Of a stretch of 44,773 nt of DNA, positions 10,964-21,472 are shown in pieces. This DNA is from Melampsora larici-populina 98AG31. Lineage: Eukaryota; Basidiomycota; Pucciniomycetes; Pucciniales; Melampsoraceae. The stretch covers positions 1,301,548-1,346,320 of the forward strand of contig NW_006768779.1 of assembly GCF_000204055.1 (NCBI RefSeq). The letters run 5' to 3'. Position 1 is the stretch's first letter. Each line of letters starts with the position of its first letter. A program made the translations under genes and the position numbers. The notes below the pieces were generated by a model, which did not search any database, had not been told where the DNA came from, and worked only from the letters and a program-made list of their open reading frames with translations.

Positions 10964-11106
10964 AGCCTACCCCCACAGTGCCCGTAAAGGGCGCCCCCAA
11001 TGTTGGAGGCCTTTAAGAGTACAAAGGCTTGCCTTTGTACTAGCTATAGCCCTTGGCGTTGGGAGCCCTCTCCACGGGCACTGTGCGCTGCACTCTGTAG
11101 GCAAAG
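10964..11106. repeat. Long imperfect inverted repeat (hairpin)
   Basis: The arms pair around a perfect 22-nt palindrome at 11019-11040 (GTACAAAGGC tt GCCTTTGTAC). Further out, the word CACAGTGCCCGT at 10974-10985 has its exact complement at 11074-11085, and gcctac at about 10965 pairs with gtaggc at about 11097. Between these, cccaatgttggagg pairs imperfectly with the cgttgggag side. The total stem would be about 60-70 nt per arm with bulges. The tract is GC-richer than its surroundings. It could be a foldback MITE or a small-RNA-producing hairpin; no gene is seen in it. Confidence 0.65.
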
Positions 11107-11554
11107 ATTGCTCATCTGAACTTCCAGCCTGGTGGGCTTGTCCTCAGATCTGCAGGGGCAGGGCAAAGACCAATACTTGACTACTTATACATAAGAAGTG
11201 ACTTTGATTTGAACTTACATGGGGAGTATGTGTACAAAGCCACTTTGAAAATAAATCAAGATAAAATTGGAATCTATCAATTTTGCAGTCCATGTGATCT
11301 GTACCTTTTTGGAAAAAAAATATCATTCCAAACAAAAATAATGAAAGTTTTGCATGAAATTGTAATATGGGTTTGATGTGAAATTCTGAAAGAGACAAGA
11401 TACAACAAAATATGACAAGTTGATCAGATATTCTATTTGCATATCCATCTATATCAATGAGCTTGATAGGTTTATAATGGTGTCTATGAGAAAAAAAAAT
11501 ATATGATGAGCATTTAAGTACATAACATTTCATGCACTTTGGTCTGACATTAAC
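11107..11554. other. Spacer downstream of the secreted-protein gene
   Basis: AT-rich. It contains the presumed 3' UTR of the leftward secreted-protein gene. An apparent 129-aa minus-strand frame here is low-complexity without motifs, and I do not take it as a gene. Confidence 0.45.
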
Positions 11555-12322
11555 CTAAAAGTTCCTTGCTGAAGAATGACTGATTGCTTTTAACCAAGCA
11601 CCCAATGAAGCAAAAGGACACAAAATAGCCAATGACAAACAAGTTTCACCACAATTAACTTGGTTAGGGTTTTTAGAATGCCAACTACAATAACAACAAC
11701 CAGTATCATAAACGAGTTGATGAGGATGTTTTGAATCAAAGATTTTCATCCTACCACAATATCCACTACAATCACAAGGTTTCTTATCAAGCTGAAAGAA
11801 ATTATCTCCTTCTAAATCGTATTTGTAATCTAATCCATTTGTTTGATATTTTAGTCGATCTTTTAAATGTTTCATTTGTGCTTTTGTGTATTCTGTACGC
11901 TCCATTGGTGGTTCTATAATCGGTGCTATCATATTCGAACTCTGTGGAACCGGTTTACGACGATCGCAGAGGGGTTTTCTTCCCTTGATTAGATCATGAT
12001 GTGGATCAGAACTTAGAACCTCTTCTTGTTGATCATCATCCAACATAACTTCTTTGGTCAATCTATCGGGACTGGAGACCTCTTCTTTCTGATCATCATT
12101 TAACACAACTTCTTTGGCAAATTCTCTGGATTCACTCCCTTGGTACGTCTTTGGTCCATACCATTCAATCGCAGAAGCTGCTCCATGTGATTCGCCATAC
12201 CCAGGTATCATAGGGGGTGGTATATACGGTGGGTTTGCCATGGGTTGCAGTCCCATCATGGCAGAATGGGCACGGTAAGCCATACTGACAATGACATACA
12301 ATCCAAGAATGACAGGCTTCAT
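11555..12322 (-). CDS. Secreted cysteine-rich protein with acidic repeats, candidate effector
   Basis: A single-exon 255-aa ORF. I start at the internal ATG at 12322 because it opens a signal-peptide-like N-terminus (MKPVILGLYVIVSMAYRAHS), whereas the 50 upstream codons of the open frame look like 5' UTR. After a P/M-rich stretch come two imperfect acidic repeats: AKEVVLNDDQKEEVSSPD and TKEVMLDDDQQEEVLSSD. The C-terminal third carries nine of the ten cysteines, in the patterns CDCSGYC, CCYC, CGETC and a final ILC. I recognise no enzyme domain. Signal peptide, small size, repeats and cysteine clusters are the usual profile of a secreted effector or cell-wall protein; function is inference only. 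If translation starts at 12472 instead, the leader would be internal. Confidence 0.6.
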   Translation of the reverse strand: MKPVILGLYVIVSMAYRAHSAMMGLQPMANPPYIPPPMIPGYGESHGAASAIEWYGPKTYQGSESREFAKEVVLNDDQKEEVSSPDRLTKEVMLDDDQQEEVLSSDPHHDLIKGRKPLCDRRKPVPQSSNMIAPIIEPPMERTEYTKAQMKHLKDRLKYQTNGLDYKYDLEGDNFFQLDKKPCDCSGYCGRMKIFDSKHPHQLVYDTGCCYCSWHSKNPNQVNCGETCLSLAILCPFASLGAWLKAISHSSARNF

Positions 12323-12886
12323 ATCAATAACACTTGATGGAATCTTGCTGAAAACCCCATGAAAGCCTATCAGAAAAAGTCTTCCAACAACAGTGCGGAA
12401 CAAGCATAAAGAAAGTAACACACAAGAAGCTTTGGTACCTGCACAATTGAATCCTGGTCGTAAGCAAACCAATTGTCACGCAAAGGCTTGAGATATCCTT
12501 GTGGTGTTCCTAAAGACCTGATCGACTGTAAATATTATAGAAAGAATATTGTGGATAAGTAATTAGCATGTCTTTGTATTGTACGTGTCTCCGGTGACAA
12601 GTTGAGCGGAAATGTACGCACCCAACCAATAACTCCTGTAGACTCTAAAGGTCTTAATCCAAACAAAGATTTCTTAAATGCCAAAGATGCGCTTTGACTT
12701 GACACTCTTACGAGTTTCCCTAAGTTGTAACAACCGCGGAAAGATTGATTATGAAGAGTTGAAGTATTAAAGTGTGGAAAGTGATTGGAGTAGCGATACC
12801 TAAAGAACACCTGATGAGGAAAACTGCGTGGAGGTATCAGAAGAAATGTTTCATTTCAAATAGAAAGATAGGCAGCAAACTTGCAT
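12323..12886. other. Spacer with possible unassigned minus-strand exons
   Basis: The minus strand carries an open stretch, about 12810-12585, joinable through a 59-nt intron (12584-12526, acceptor ATATTTACAG) to a short frame ending at 12476. The reading looks protein-like (contains KSLFGLRPLESTGVIGWVR) but has no clear start and no family I recognise. It may be a decayed gene or a 5' exon that I cannot place. Confidence 0.25.
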
Positions 12887-13385
12887 CACTTTTTTCAAGT
12901 GGTTGCGTAAAACTTTGCCGCCAAATTGAACTCTTTACCGCATACTAGGTATACCGAATTACTAGGTATCATGATGATCATGTACCACGTTTGAGAGCTC
13001 ACTACGCGTTGTTCCACATCCTTTTCTGGATGCAAGACGATCGTACCTAATGCGCTTCGGGCGGAAAATTCCTCTCACAGCTAACGAAATTATATCTGAA
13101 GGTCATTCAGGCTGAGAAATCAGAAGCAACCTAACAATAAGCTTTTCAAAGCAGTTGCGTCAAACTTTTCCGGCAAATTGCAAGCTCCGATGTATAGTAT
13201 AGTATAGATATGCCGAATTATTTTACATCCTGGTATGCCACCACGTTTAAGATACAGAGACTTTGAAACATATGAGTGATCGCATTGTCATATTATGAAC
13301 CTGATAAGCTTTCATCTGAAGATCATTCAGGAAAGAAAGTGAAGGATCAGAAGCAGGTCTATTGCAAGCTTTCTTACTTTTATGA
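12887..13385. repeat. Diverged tandem duplication, unit about 250 bp
   Basis: Copy 1 (about 12887-13141) and copy 2 (about 13142-13385) share a series of colinear words: gttgcgt.aaactttt.c.g.caaattg, ccgaatta, gta.caccacgttt.aga, atctgaaggtcattcagg versus atctgaagatcattcagg, and cagaagca. The copies differ by many substitutions and small indels. No reading frame is conserved between them. Confidence 0.65.
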
Positions 13386-13715
13386 TCCATCAAAGCCTTT
13401 CTAAGATTCTCAATCTGTGATGAACTTTGACTAAATCATTCCTCAATTAGGGCAATTGTAGAGAAAATTAAACTTGAACTTCCTTTTTGTTGAATCCAAT
13501 TGTAGGAACGCTACCAAAAACGTCTACGTACCACATCATTTCCTTGGGTGATAATAAAAATCAATTCACAAACTGTCTTCCCAAAAGTAATATAAATACT
13601 AAAGCCTTAAATTGATCCAAAAATAAAAAAAAACAATATCTTAAACCCAATCTTGAAAATCCAAAACCAATAATCTTACAAACAACAAATCTTTGAATTA
13701 TGATTGTTTTTGACT
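13386..13715. other. Intergenic and cyclin H 3' UTR
   Basis: AT-rich; no gene seen. The right part is likely to be the 3' UTR of cyclin H. Confidence 0.45.
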
Positions 13716-15035
13716 CTAAGTAAATGGATCATCTACTTTTTCTCTCAAACTTTTTTCTTGTTGTTTTACCATTTCTTCCTGTTCAGATTGTTTTAATTTA
13801 ATTTTGTATAAATTACTATTAGGATCCTTTTCCGGGTTTCTACAAAACTTCAATCTTCTATCAATAGCTGTAACTCTTTCTTTATCGATCGAAGTAGACT
13901 TTGATTTCTTAATCAATTCAACCAAACTCGGTAAATAACTCATCAAAAGCTTTACATGACTTTCAACTGAATTCGTCTCGGTTTGTGAAACTCTTTGTGC
14001 TTTAGATTTGATCCATTCAGTTATCCTTTCAGGTTCGATTATCCACCAAACAGCTGTAGCAATCTGACTTGGAGTCCAAAGAAATTCCGCATCAGTCAAT
14101 CGACTAAACCTTAATAACTCTTTCACTTCTATCCAACGTTCATTCAACACTTCTATATCATCTTGTTCTCCCATCCCACTATTCATCAAAGTTTGTTGTA
14201 AATCTAAATAAATCCCTCTAGCTGCTAAATGTGCATGATGAACTTTAAATTCGAATCGTAATGATTGAGCTACTAAGAATTCCATCGAAAGTACATCATC
14301 GTTGGTCGTCTTAGGGATTCTTGATGCGAATGAATCAATGGATATCGATGTGTTTTCAGTTTTAGTAGCTAGAAAAAGACAAGTTAACCTATTGTAAAAG
14401 AAACCCGACGATCAGTCAACAAAGAAATGTAGAAAAAAACAATCAGAAAGAAAAAAAGTGAACCGACATGATGTTTTTAGGATGATAATCCATACATGTA
14501 TTCCGAAGGTAAAACCGTTTAAGATAACTCATGGCAGATGCTTCAACACTTTCTGGTAATCTGAAGAACGAAGCTCTACAAAGTTGTGAAATCTTAGTAA
14601 GATAAAATGTAACTAATGATAATTCATCTGCCACTGTTAAATATTCGATGGCTGAAGTTGAGATCTTGATATCTTCATCTATCTTCATTCCATCTTGTGT
14701 ATCAGTACGCTAGATGATTCGATCCAAAAAAAAGTTAATTAGAGATGATATGATTAGATTCAAAGTTAATGAACCCTACTCAACTCTTTCTTCTTCTAGT
14801 TTTGCTCTCACTCGTCCTACTGCTCCTTCATTTAAATCTCTTCTAGCTTTCTCTAAACCTGATTCGGAAAATCTCCAATGCCTGCATTAAATTTGATCGA
14901 TTGTTAAGATATTGATTAGATGATAAGTAAGAGAATATTGATGAGTTACCTGAATTGAGTCGATAGTTCGAATAGAGGGATAGGTGTTGAAGTTGATGAG
15001 TTGGGATGCTGAGTTTGATTTGATTTAGAGTTCAT
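13716..15035 (-). CDS. CCL1: Cyclin H (regulatory subunit of the TFIIH CDK-activating kinase)
   Basis: Cyclin H pairs with CDK7/Kin28 in the CAK module of TFIIH in the nucleus, where it supports phosphorylation of the RNA polymerase II tail. Four exons on the minus strand: 15035-14950, 14881-14785, 14709-14468 and 14388-13716, giving 365 aa. The N-terminus carries the family signature FELSTQFRHWRFS (across intron 1). The first cyclin box includes LPESVEASAMSYLKRFYLR and MDYHPKNIM, then LTCLFLATKTEN across intron 3. The second fold includes SLRFEFKVHHAHLAARGIYLDLQ and ATAVWWI. The C-terminal helix is K/E/Q-rich. Intron 2 uses the less common donor GTTGAG, required by phase. Length lies between human (323) and yeast Ccl1 (393). 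No defect seen. Confidence 0.92.
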
Positions 15036-15884
15036 GATATCAAACTTGAAGTGTGTTGTGCTAAAGTTGAATTGAGTTCATTTTAAAATTCATTGGCTTG
15101 GAACTTGAGATTTGGAACTTGATGTCTTCAAAACTTCTCTCATCTTTCATAAGAACCTAAACTGAAGTTTTACGTCTCCACTCATATTTCAAATCTTCCC
15201 TCTCAACATATCACACTACAATGTGCCTCTCCTCAGAAAAATCACGCGACATGAATTTTAACCACCAATAAAAAGTCGGATATGATAGCAGCTGTTGCTT
15301 GGCACTGGTCATCGACCAGGATTCATGAACTACATAGCTCAAATTTATACGGACCCGCGGACATTGTTATATGTTTCCGATCGTGAAAAGAGTACACGAT
15401 CTCTGAATAAGCAAGGTAGAAAAACCGACAAATACTGTCATCTTGCAAGGCTCTGAGCTTCTTGACACGTATATCAGAATTATAATCTCACTCGAGGAAG
15501 GGGGGTAGCTAGATTCAGCACCATTGCTCTTGACTGAAGGCTTTATGGATATTTAGTTGATATCAAAATCTAATCTTCTATTGGTCAAGATAAATTATGT
15601 ATAGTTCTGAATCCAATTTGCGAAGATTAGATTCCGCACGCTCATCACATACACCTGGAGCCCATCAGGTACAAGGCAATACATAGAGGCATAGTATTGC
15701 ATAGCAAGTAAATTACTGCATTCAAGATCGATCACAAAGACTTTTTGACGTGGCATAAGCTTGGGCAGGCGAGGGCAGAAGACTGATGATGGTTGTGCAA
15801 GTGATGGTAGAACGGCAAGGATGCCCAAAGGTGTAGTGAAGGCATCATATACAGCGGAGAAGCAAGGAACCTGATAATCTGCAA
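15036..15884. other. Cyclin H promoter and RPS23 3' region
   Basis: Holds the upstream region of cyclin H and, on the right, the 3' UTR of RPS23 (both genes are transcribed leftwards). The 105-aa open frame running into this region is read-through of the last RPS23 exon in the wrong frame. No additional gene seen. Confidence 0.5.
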
Positions 15885-16800
<916 letters not shown>

Positions 16801-17444
16801 CTTGAAGAACTACTGGTCGGTGAGAAGTTGGTAAGGGTGTCTCGTCGGTGTCGCTATCGTCGGTGATCCGAACTTCGATACTGTCAATGGCTCCACTGCT
16901 CCGGTTTCCGCAGTCGTGTATCGTTTAGGTCTGCTTCATGCGCTTTGCGTGTCTCACACAAGCTCTGTCACACACGCAACATTCCATCACCATCGCCGCA
17001 CGGTACCGGGGATTGTTCGTCCCTTCGCCTCGATCATTGCAATTTTGAGCACACCTCACCAGAATCACAGACAGTCTATCGATGTTCTGCAATCAAGACC
17101 CTCAGAGACATCAATACTGTTAATGCAAAGCTATGCAAGTCAAAACAGGTGCAAAAGCTGAAGAATTATGTTCAGGATTTTCCATAAATCGATTTATCCA
17201 TTATTTCTGATCATGAATTTGTAACATTTCCAAGCTCTAGATTGTGGATTGCATGTTGCCTTATTCAACTTCCTTGAAGTTGCAGTGATTATGTAGTTAT
17301 TTGATTATATAGCGGTTAATTTGAGATTTTCCGAAACTTGTTGGTGCCTTCTGACGTTTGTTTCTGGATGAGGTGTATGAACCAAATCTCCTTGGTATCA
17401 TCCTAGAACCCCCCGATAGATGTGTTTACGAATAAGGTATCGGT
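16801..17444. other. RPS23 leader and promoter, then spacer
   Basis: The first part (16801 rightwards) is the RPS23 5' UTR and promoter, read leftwards. The rest shows no gene that I can support; the plus-strand frames at 16916-17187 lack motifs and splice context. Confidence 0.45.
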
Positions 17445-18073
17445 CTATTTGAGATCATTCCTGGTCGTTGAAGATTTTTGGATATTTATGTGCCTTGGTA
17501 CACCCAGAGCTTCACGGAAGCTATCACTGCAGTCCTTCCAAAAGGTATTCTGGGTTCGCAGCATTTGAATATGACCTTTGTTTTCAATCAACTTCAACTT
17601 CTGGAAAACCATCAGAGGAAATGAACATTTAGTTTGGGATCTCGCTCAACATTTTTCATCAAGCGCAATTGCATTCAAGTCACGGACACCGGAGAACCAC
17701 GATATGTTTCCCAAAGCTGCTCTATCAAATACAATGACAAAGTCCATACCAGCTGATCGCCCCTCACATTACACTCGCCAAGGACTCCATCAGTCCTACT
17801 CTCTGGTGTAGTAAAGATACGCACGTTGACGGAGTCTGTGGTGAGTACGATGCGGTGAGGAAGCATTTGGTATAGATTTTGACCCTTTGTTGAATATGTC
17901 AGCTCAGGCAAACACAATTGTAGTTCTTGTTGGTGATTGTTTGAGGAACAACTTGGGGTTTTTATAGCGCTGCTTGGTTGCTGGATGAATAACCGATTTG
18001 ACTGGAGATATCGGAAAGGGGTAGCTTTGAAAGCATGGTGAGTGATCCAAAAGGCCCTCTTGCACCTCTTCAT
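17445..18073 (-). CDS. Candidate two-exon gene, unrecognised protein
   Basis: Proposed exons on the minus strand: 18073-17690 and 17600-17445, about 179 aa. The second exon, after a clean TTTTCCAG acceptor, is a 51-codon frame that looks strongly protein-like (FWKDCSDSFREALGVPRHI), too short to stand out by length alone. The first exon contains SVNVRIFTTPESRTDGVLGE and DQLVWTLSLYLIEQLWETY. The join is phase 0 but the donor (GTGTCC, or GTGACT six bases on) is weak and the 5' end is uncertain; an overlapping frame at 18242-17904 competes. The N-terminus is basic and aromatic, perhaps a mitochondrial leader. I recognise no family. It lies divergent to the aconitase gene, about 500 bp apart. Confidence 0.35.
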
Positions 18074-18570
18074 CAATCTTGAGAAGACACAAAATCTTTA
18101 CTTCCGGGTTACGCAAGCAAGTCCTCCAGAAACCAGACGGACAGACCACCACGGTGCTGAAAATTTCAGGATGTGGCAAGACTCGCGAAATTGACTCTAT
18201 ATCACTTTTGTAAGACTTGTTGGACTCAAGGTTTCGTGTCAAGGAATGGAAGTCATCTCATGCTTTGCAAGTTTTAAAGAAATGCAGCTGAAATGCAGCG
18301 GGAGTCGAAATGTGTGACTTTTGCACGAAGTCACGTGAGAGTGATATAAGCATATACTGAAATTCTATTCTTATAGCGGTGTGTAACCTCCGACACATCT
18401 TTGATTGACACAGGCGGATAAATTTTAGTATTCGCAACAAGACCTTCAACTGATTTCCCCTACACATTGGGATGCCATCAGGCTCACGGCGAGCAACCAT
18501 CTCATTTTATTGAAAAATACGCAAGAAGAGATACTCAGGAAATTCTTGGAGCTAGAAATCGATTTACAAA
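18074..18570. other. Region upstream of aconitase
   Basis: Likely shared upstream region between the leftward candidate gene and the rightward aconitase. A 75-aa plus-strand frame starting at 18510 overlaps the aconitase start in another frame and is not taken as a gene. Confidence 0.45.
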
Positions 18571-21472
18571 ATGTGGCGAACAAGCAGGACATACGCAACA
18601 GTCTCAAAAAATTATCCATCTATAACTCCACCTTATTCGCATTTGATCAAACAACTACAGCGAGTCAGCGATGTACTTCCGAAGACTCAGCGTGGTCAGC
18701 TTACCCTCACCGAGAAAATCTTCTTCAGTCATCTTGATCCTGCCACAATCTCTTCACAAAGTCTTCGTCGTGGGGAATCTTTTGTCAAATTGAAGCCGGA
18801 CCGGGTGGCCATGCAAGGTGCGGACAAGCAAGAGTGATATGCTCGATTAGACAAGAAGATTATCGACTTATCTGGCTAATTTAAGTTATCCCGCTAATCC
18901 AGATGCCTCCGCTCAGATGGCACTGCTTCAGTTTGCGACATGTGGGATGAACTCGAGTGCTGTTCCAGCTTCAATTCACTGTGATCACCTGATTTCGGCC
19001 GCTGAGGGGGCCAACGCAGATCTTGCACGCGGTATCAATTCATCCAAAGAGGTTTTTGATTTTCTCGAAAGTGCGGCAAGAAAATACGGTCTTGAGTTTT
19101 GGAGACCTGGGAGTGGAATCATTCACCAAATTGTTCTCGAAAGTCAGTCTTGTTAGCTGGGAAGCCTTCTCTATAGAATCATCTGACATGATATACTTTT
19201 TTCAATCATGTAGACTATGCTGCTCCTGGTCTGTTTATGCTGGGTACCGACTCACACACACCTAATGCTGGTGGACTAGGCGCGGTTGCGATCGGGGTTG
19301 GTGGAGCAGATGCAGTGGATGCGATGACAAACACACCCTGGGAGACTAAACTACCCAAGATCATCGGGGTTGAATTAAAAGGCAAGATGAACCCGTGGAC
19401 AAGCCCAAAGGACCTGATCCTCCATATTCTCGGCAAGCTTACTGTGCGAGGTGGTACCGGCTTTGTGATTGAGTACTATGGCGAGGGTGTTGATCATCAA
19501 TCCGCTACTGGCTTGTGAGTGGTTCGGGAGACTCATGTCTTTCACTCACGCGGAACCTCGTTTTGACATCTTACCTTCCGTTTATCCAGAGCCACGATTT
19601 GTAACATGGGCGCTGAGATGGGTGCCACGACATCATTATTCCCCTACACCTCACAGATGCGGACTTATCTCAAAGCTACCAATCGTGCCCCAGTTGCTGA
19701 GGCAGCTGACGAAGCACAAGCTCACGGATTCCTCTCAGCCGATCCCAACTGCCATTACGATCAGCACCTTTCCATCGACCTCTCGTCACTGGAGCCACAT
19801 ATCAATGGCCCTCATACTCCAGATCTAGCCACCCCGCTGAGCAAATTCAAGTCGTTTATAGAGGAAAACGGCTGGGAAGACCGAGTTAGCGCAAGTTTAA
19901 TTGGAAGTTGCACAAATAGTACGTCGTACTTATTCTCCATCAATCGTAAATTTTGCCTGTGCTAACACAGACGAATCTCAAGGTAGTTATGAGGATATGT
20001 CTAGAGTGGCGAGTATCGCTCGACAAGCAATAGCCAAAGGTATACGGGCCAAGACACCATTCATGGTCACACCCGGATCTGAATTGATCAATGCCACGAT
20101 TGCCAGAGATGGAATCAAAGGTACCCTGGAGTCCGTCGGCGGCCTTGTGTTGGCCAATGCGTGTGGACCCTGCATTGGCCAATGGGACCGCACAGAAGAA
20201 TCAGGAAAGGAAAATGGTACGCTTTGTTGCCTAAAATTCCCACTGTGACGTAATGAACTGATGTACCAGTGATCGACAGCTATTTTAACCTCTTTCAACC
20301 GAAACTTCCGAGCAAGGAATGATGGAAACAGAAAAACAATGAACTTTCTGGCTTCCCCGGAGATCGTTACTGCTATGGTAAGCATTAGCATGGCTAGTGA
20401 TGATGTCAAAATATCGTTTCGTCGATCTGACTCAATCAACAGGCGCTTTCAGGCAAGCTTTCGTTCAATCCGATCACAGACACCTTAGAGGACTCGGAAG
20501 GCAACCCATTCAAACTCGATCCGCCCGTGGGCGAACGTCTCCCGGTCAGCGGGTTCGAAAACGGAGATATCAGCTACATCCCAACACCAGATCCAACACC
20601 AGATCCGACCACAGAGATCAAAATTGACCCACAATCCACTCGTCTTGAACTTCTACAGCCTTTTGAGCCACATTGGCCCGACGCTACCAAGCCTTTAGAG
20701 TTCGAAGGCCTCCGATGTCTTTTACGGATCCGTGGCAAGTGCACAACTGACGAAATTTCCGCTGCCGGAAAGTGGCTTAAATTCAAGGGTCATCTCAGCA
20801 ACATCAGGTTAGAAATAGTACAGCTCCCCATTCTATACTGTGACTTTTTTTGATGAAGCTTATTTGATTGATCACAGTGAAAACACATTGATTGGCGCCA
20901 CTAATGACGAAACAGGTAAAGTCAACACTGCGCTCGACGGAGAAACAGAAGACACTATCCCAAATGTTGCCAAGCGGTGGAAAGCCAAGGGCCAGGGATG
21001 GATGATCGTGACAGACGTGAGTGGATTTACAAGGTGTTTAAAAAGTATCTGAGTTCAGAAACTGAGATGATGATCTTGTTGAGTTTTTCAGTCCAATTAC
21101 GGAGAAGGCTCTGCGCGTGAACACGCTAGCATGCAGCCTCGATTCTTAGGCGCCAAACTCATCGTTGCAAAATCTTTTGCACGTATTCACCTAGCTAACC
21201 TCACCAAGCAGGGAATCGTCGGTTTAGTCTTGAAGAATCCTGACGCTGATTATCCTCTTATAAGTGCTGGAGATCAAGCAACCACGGCTGGCTTGGACGC
21301 TGTACTGAGGGGTGGATTGGATAAACAAGTGAAGCTGCTGGTTCATAAGCCTGATGGGCGAGTTCTTGAGATTGAAACCGTTCATGGTCTGAGCGAGCAA
21401 ACTATCAAGTTCATTGTAGCTGGTAGTGCACTAAATCTGATTCGACAGAATGCTAGTGCTGCACAGTCATAG
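18571..21472 (+). CDS. Aconitate hydratase, mitochondrial type (Aco1/Aco2 family)
   Basis: Aconitase isomerises citrate and isocitrate through cis-aconitate with a 4Fe-4S cluster; Aco2-type fungal paralogues instead serve the homocitrate dehydration step of lysine synthesis. Nine exons: 18571-18817, 18903-19142, 19214-19514, 19590-19918, 19983-20216, 20280-20377, 20443-20807, 20878-21016 and 21092-21472; total 777 aa (yeast Aco1: 778). The N-terminus ([16 protein letters not shown]) looks like a mitochondrial presequence. Landmarks: PDRVAMQDASAQM across intron 1, the [13 protein letters not shown] block ([12 protein letters not shown]), [13 protein letters not shown], cluster cysteines at 370 (GSCTNSSYEDM, rebuilt by intron 4), 433 and 436 ([11 protein letters not shown]), [11 protein letters not shown], and [12 protein letters not shown] plus KSFARIH in the swivel domain. 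No break. The choice between Aco1 and Aco2 is open; departures from Aco1 wording in the C-terminal half make Aco2-type plausible. Confidence 0.93.

Noticed and set aside
12476..12810. Possible minus-strand gene with a 59-nt intron
   Set aside because: No clear start, and two competing frames after the intron; listed only as an unassigned possibility in the spacer entry.
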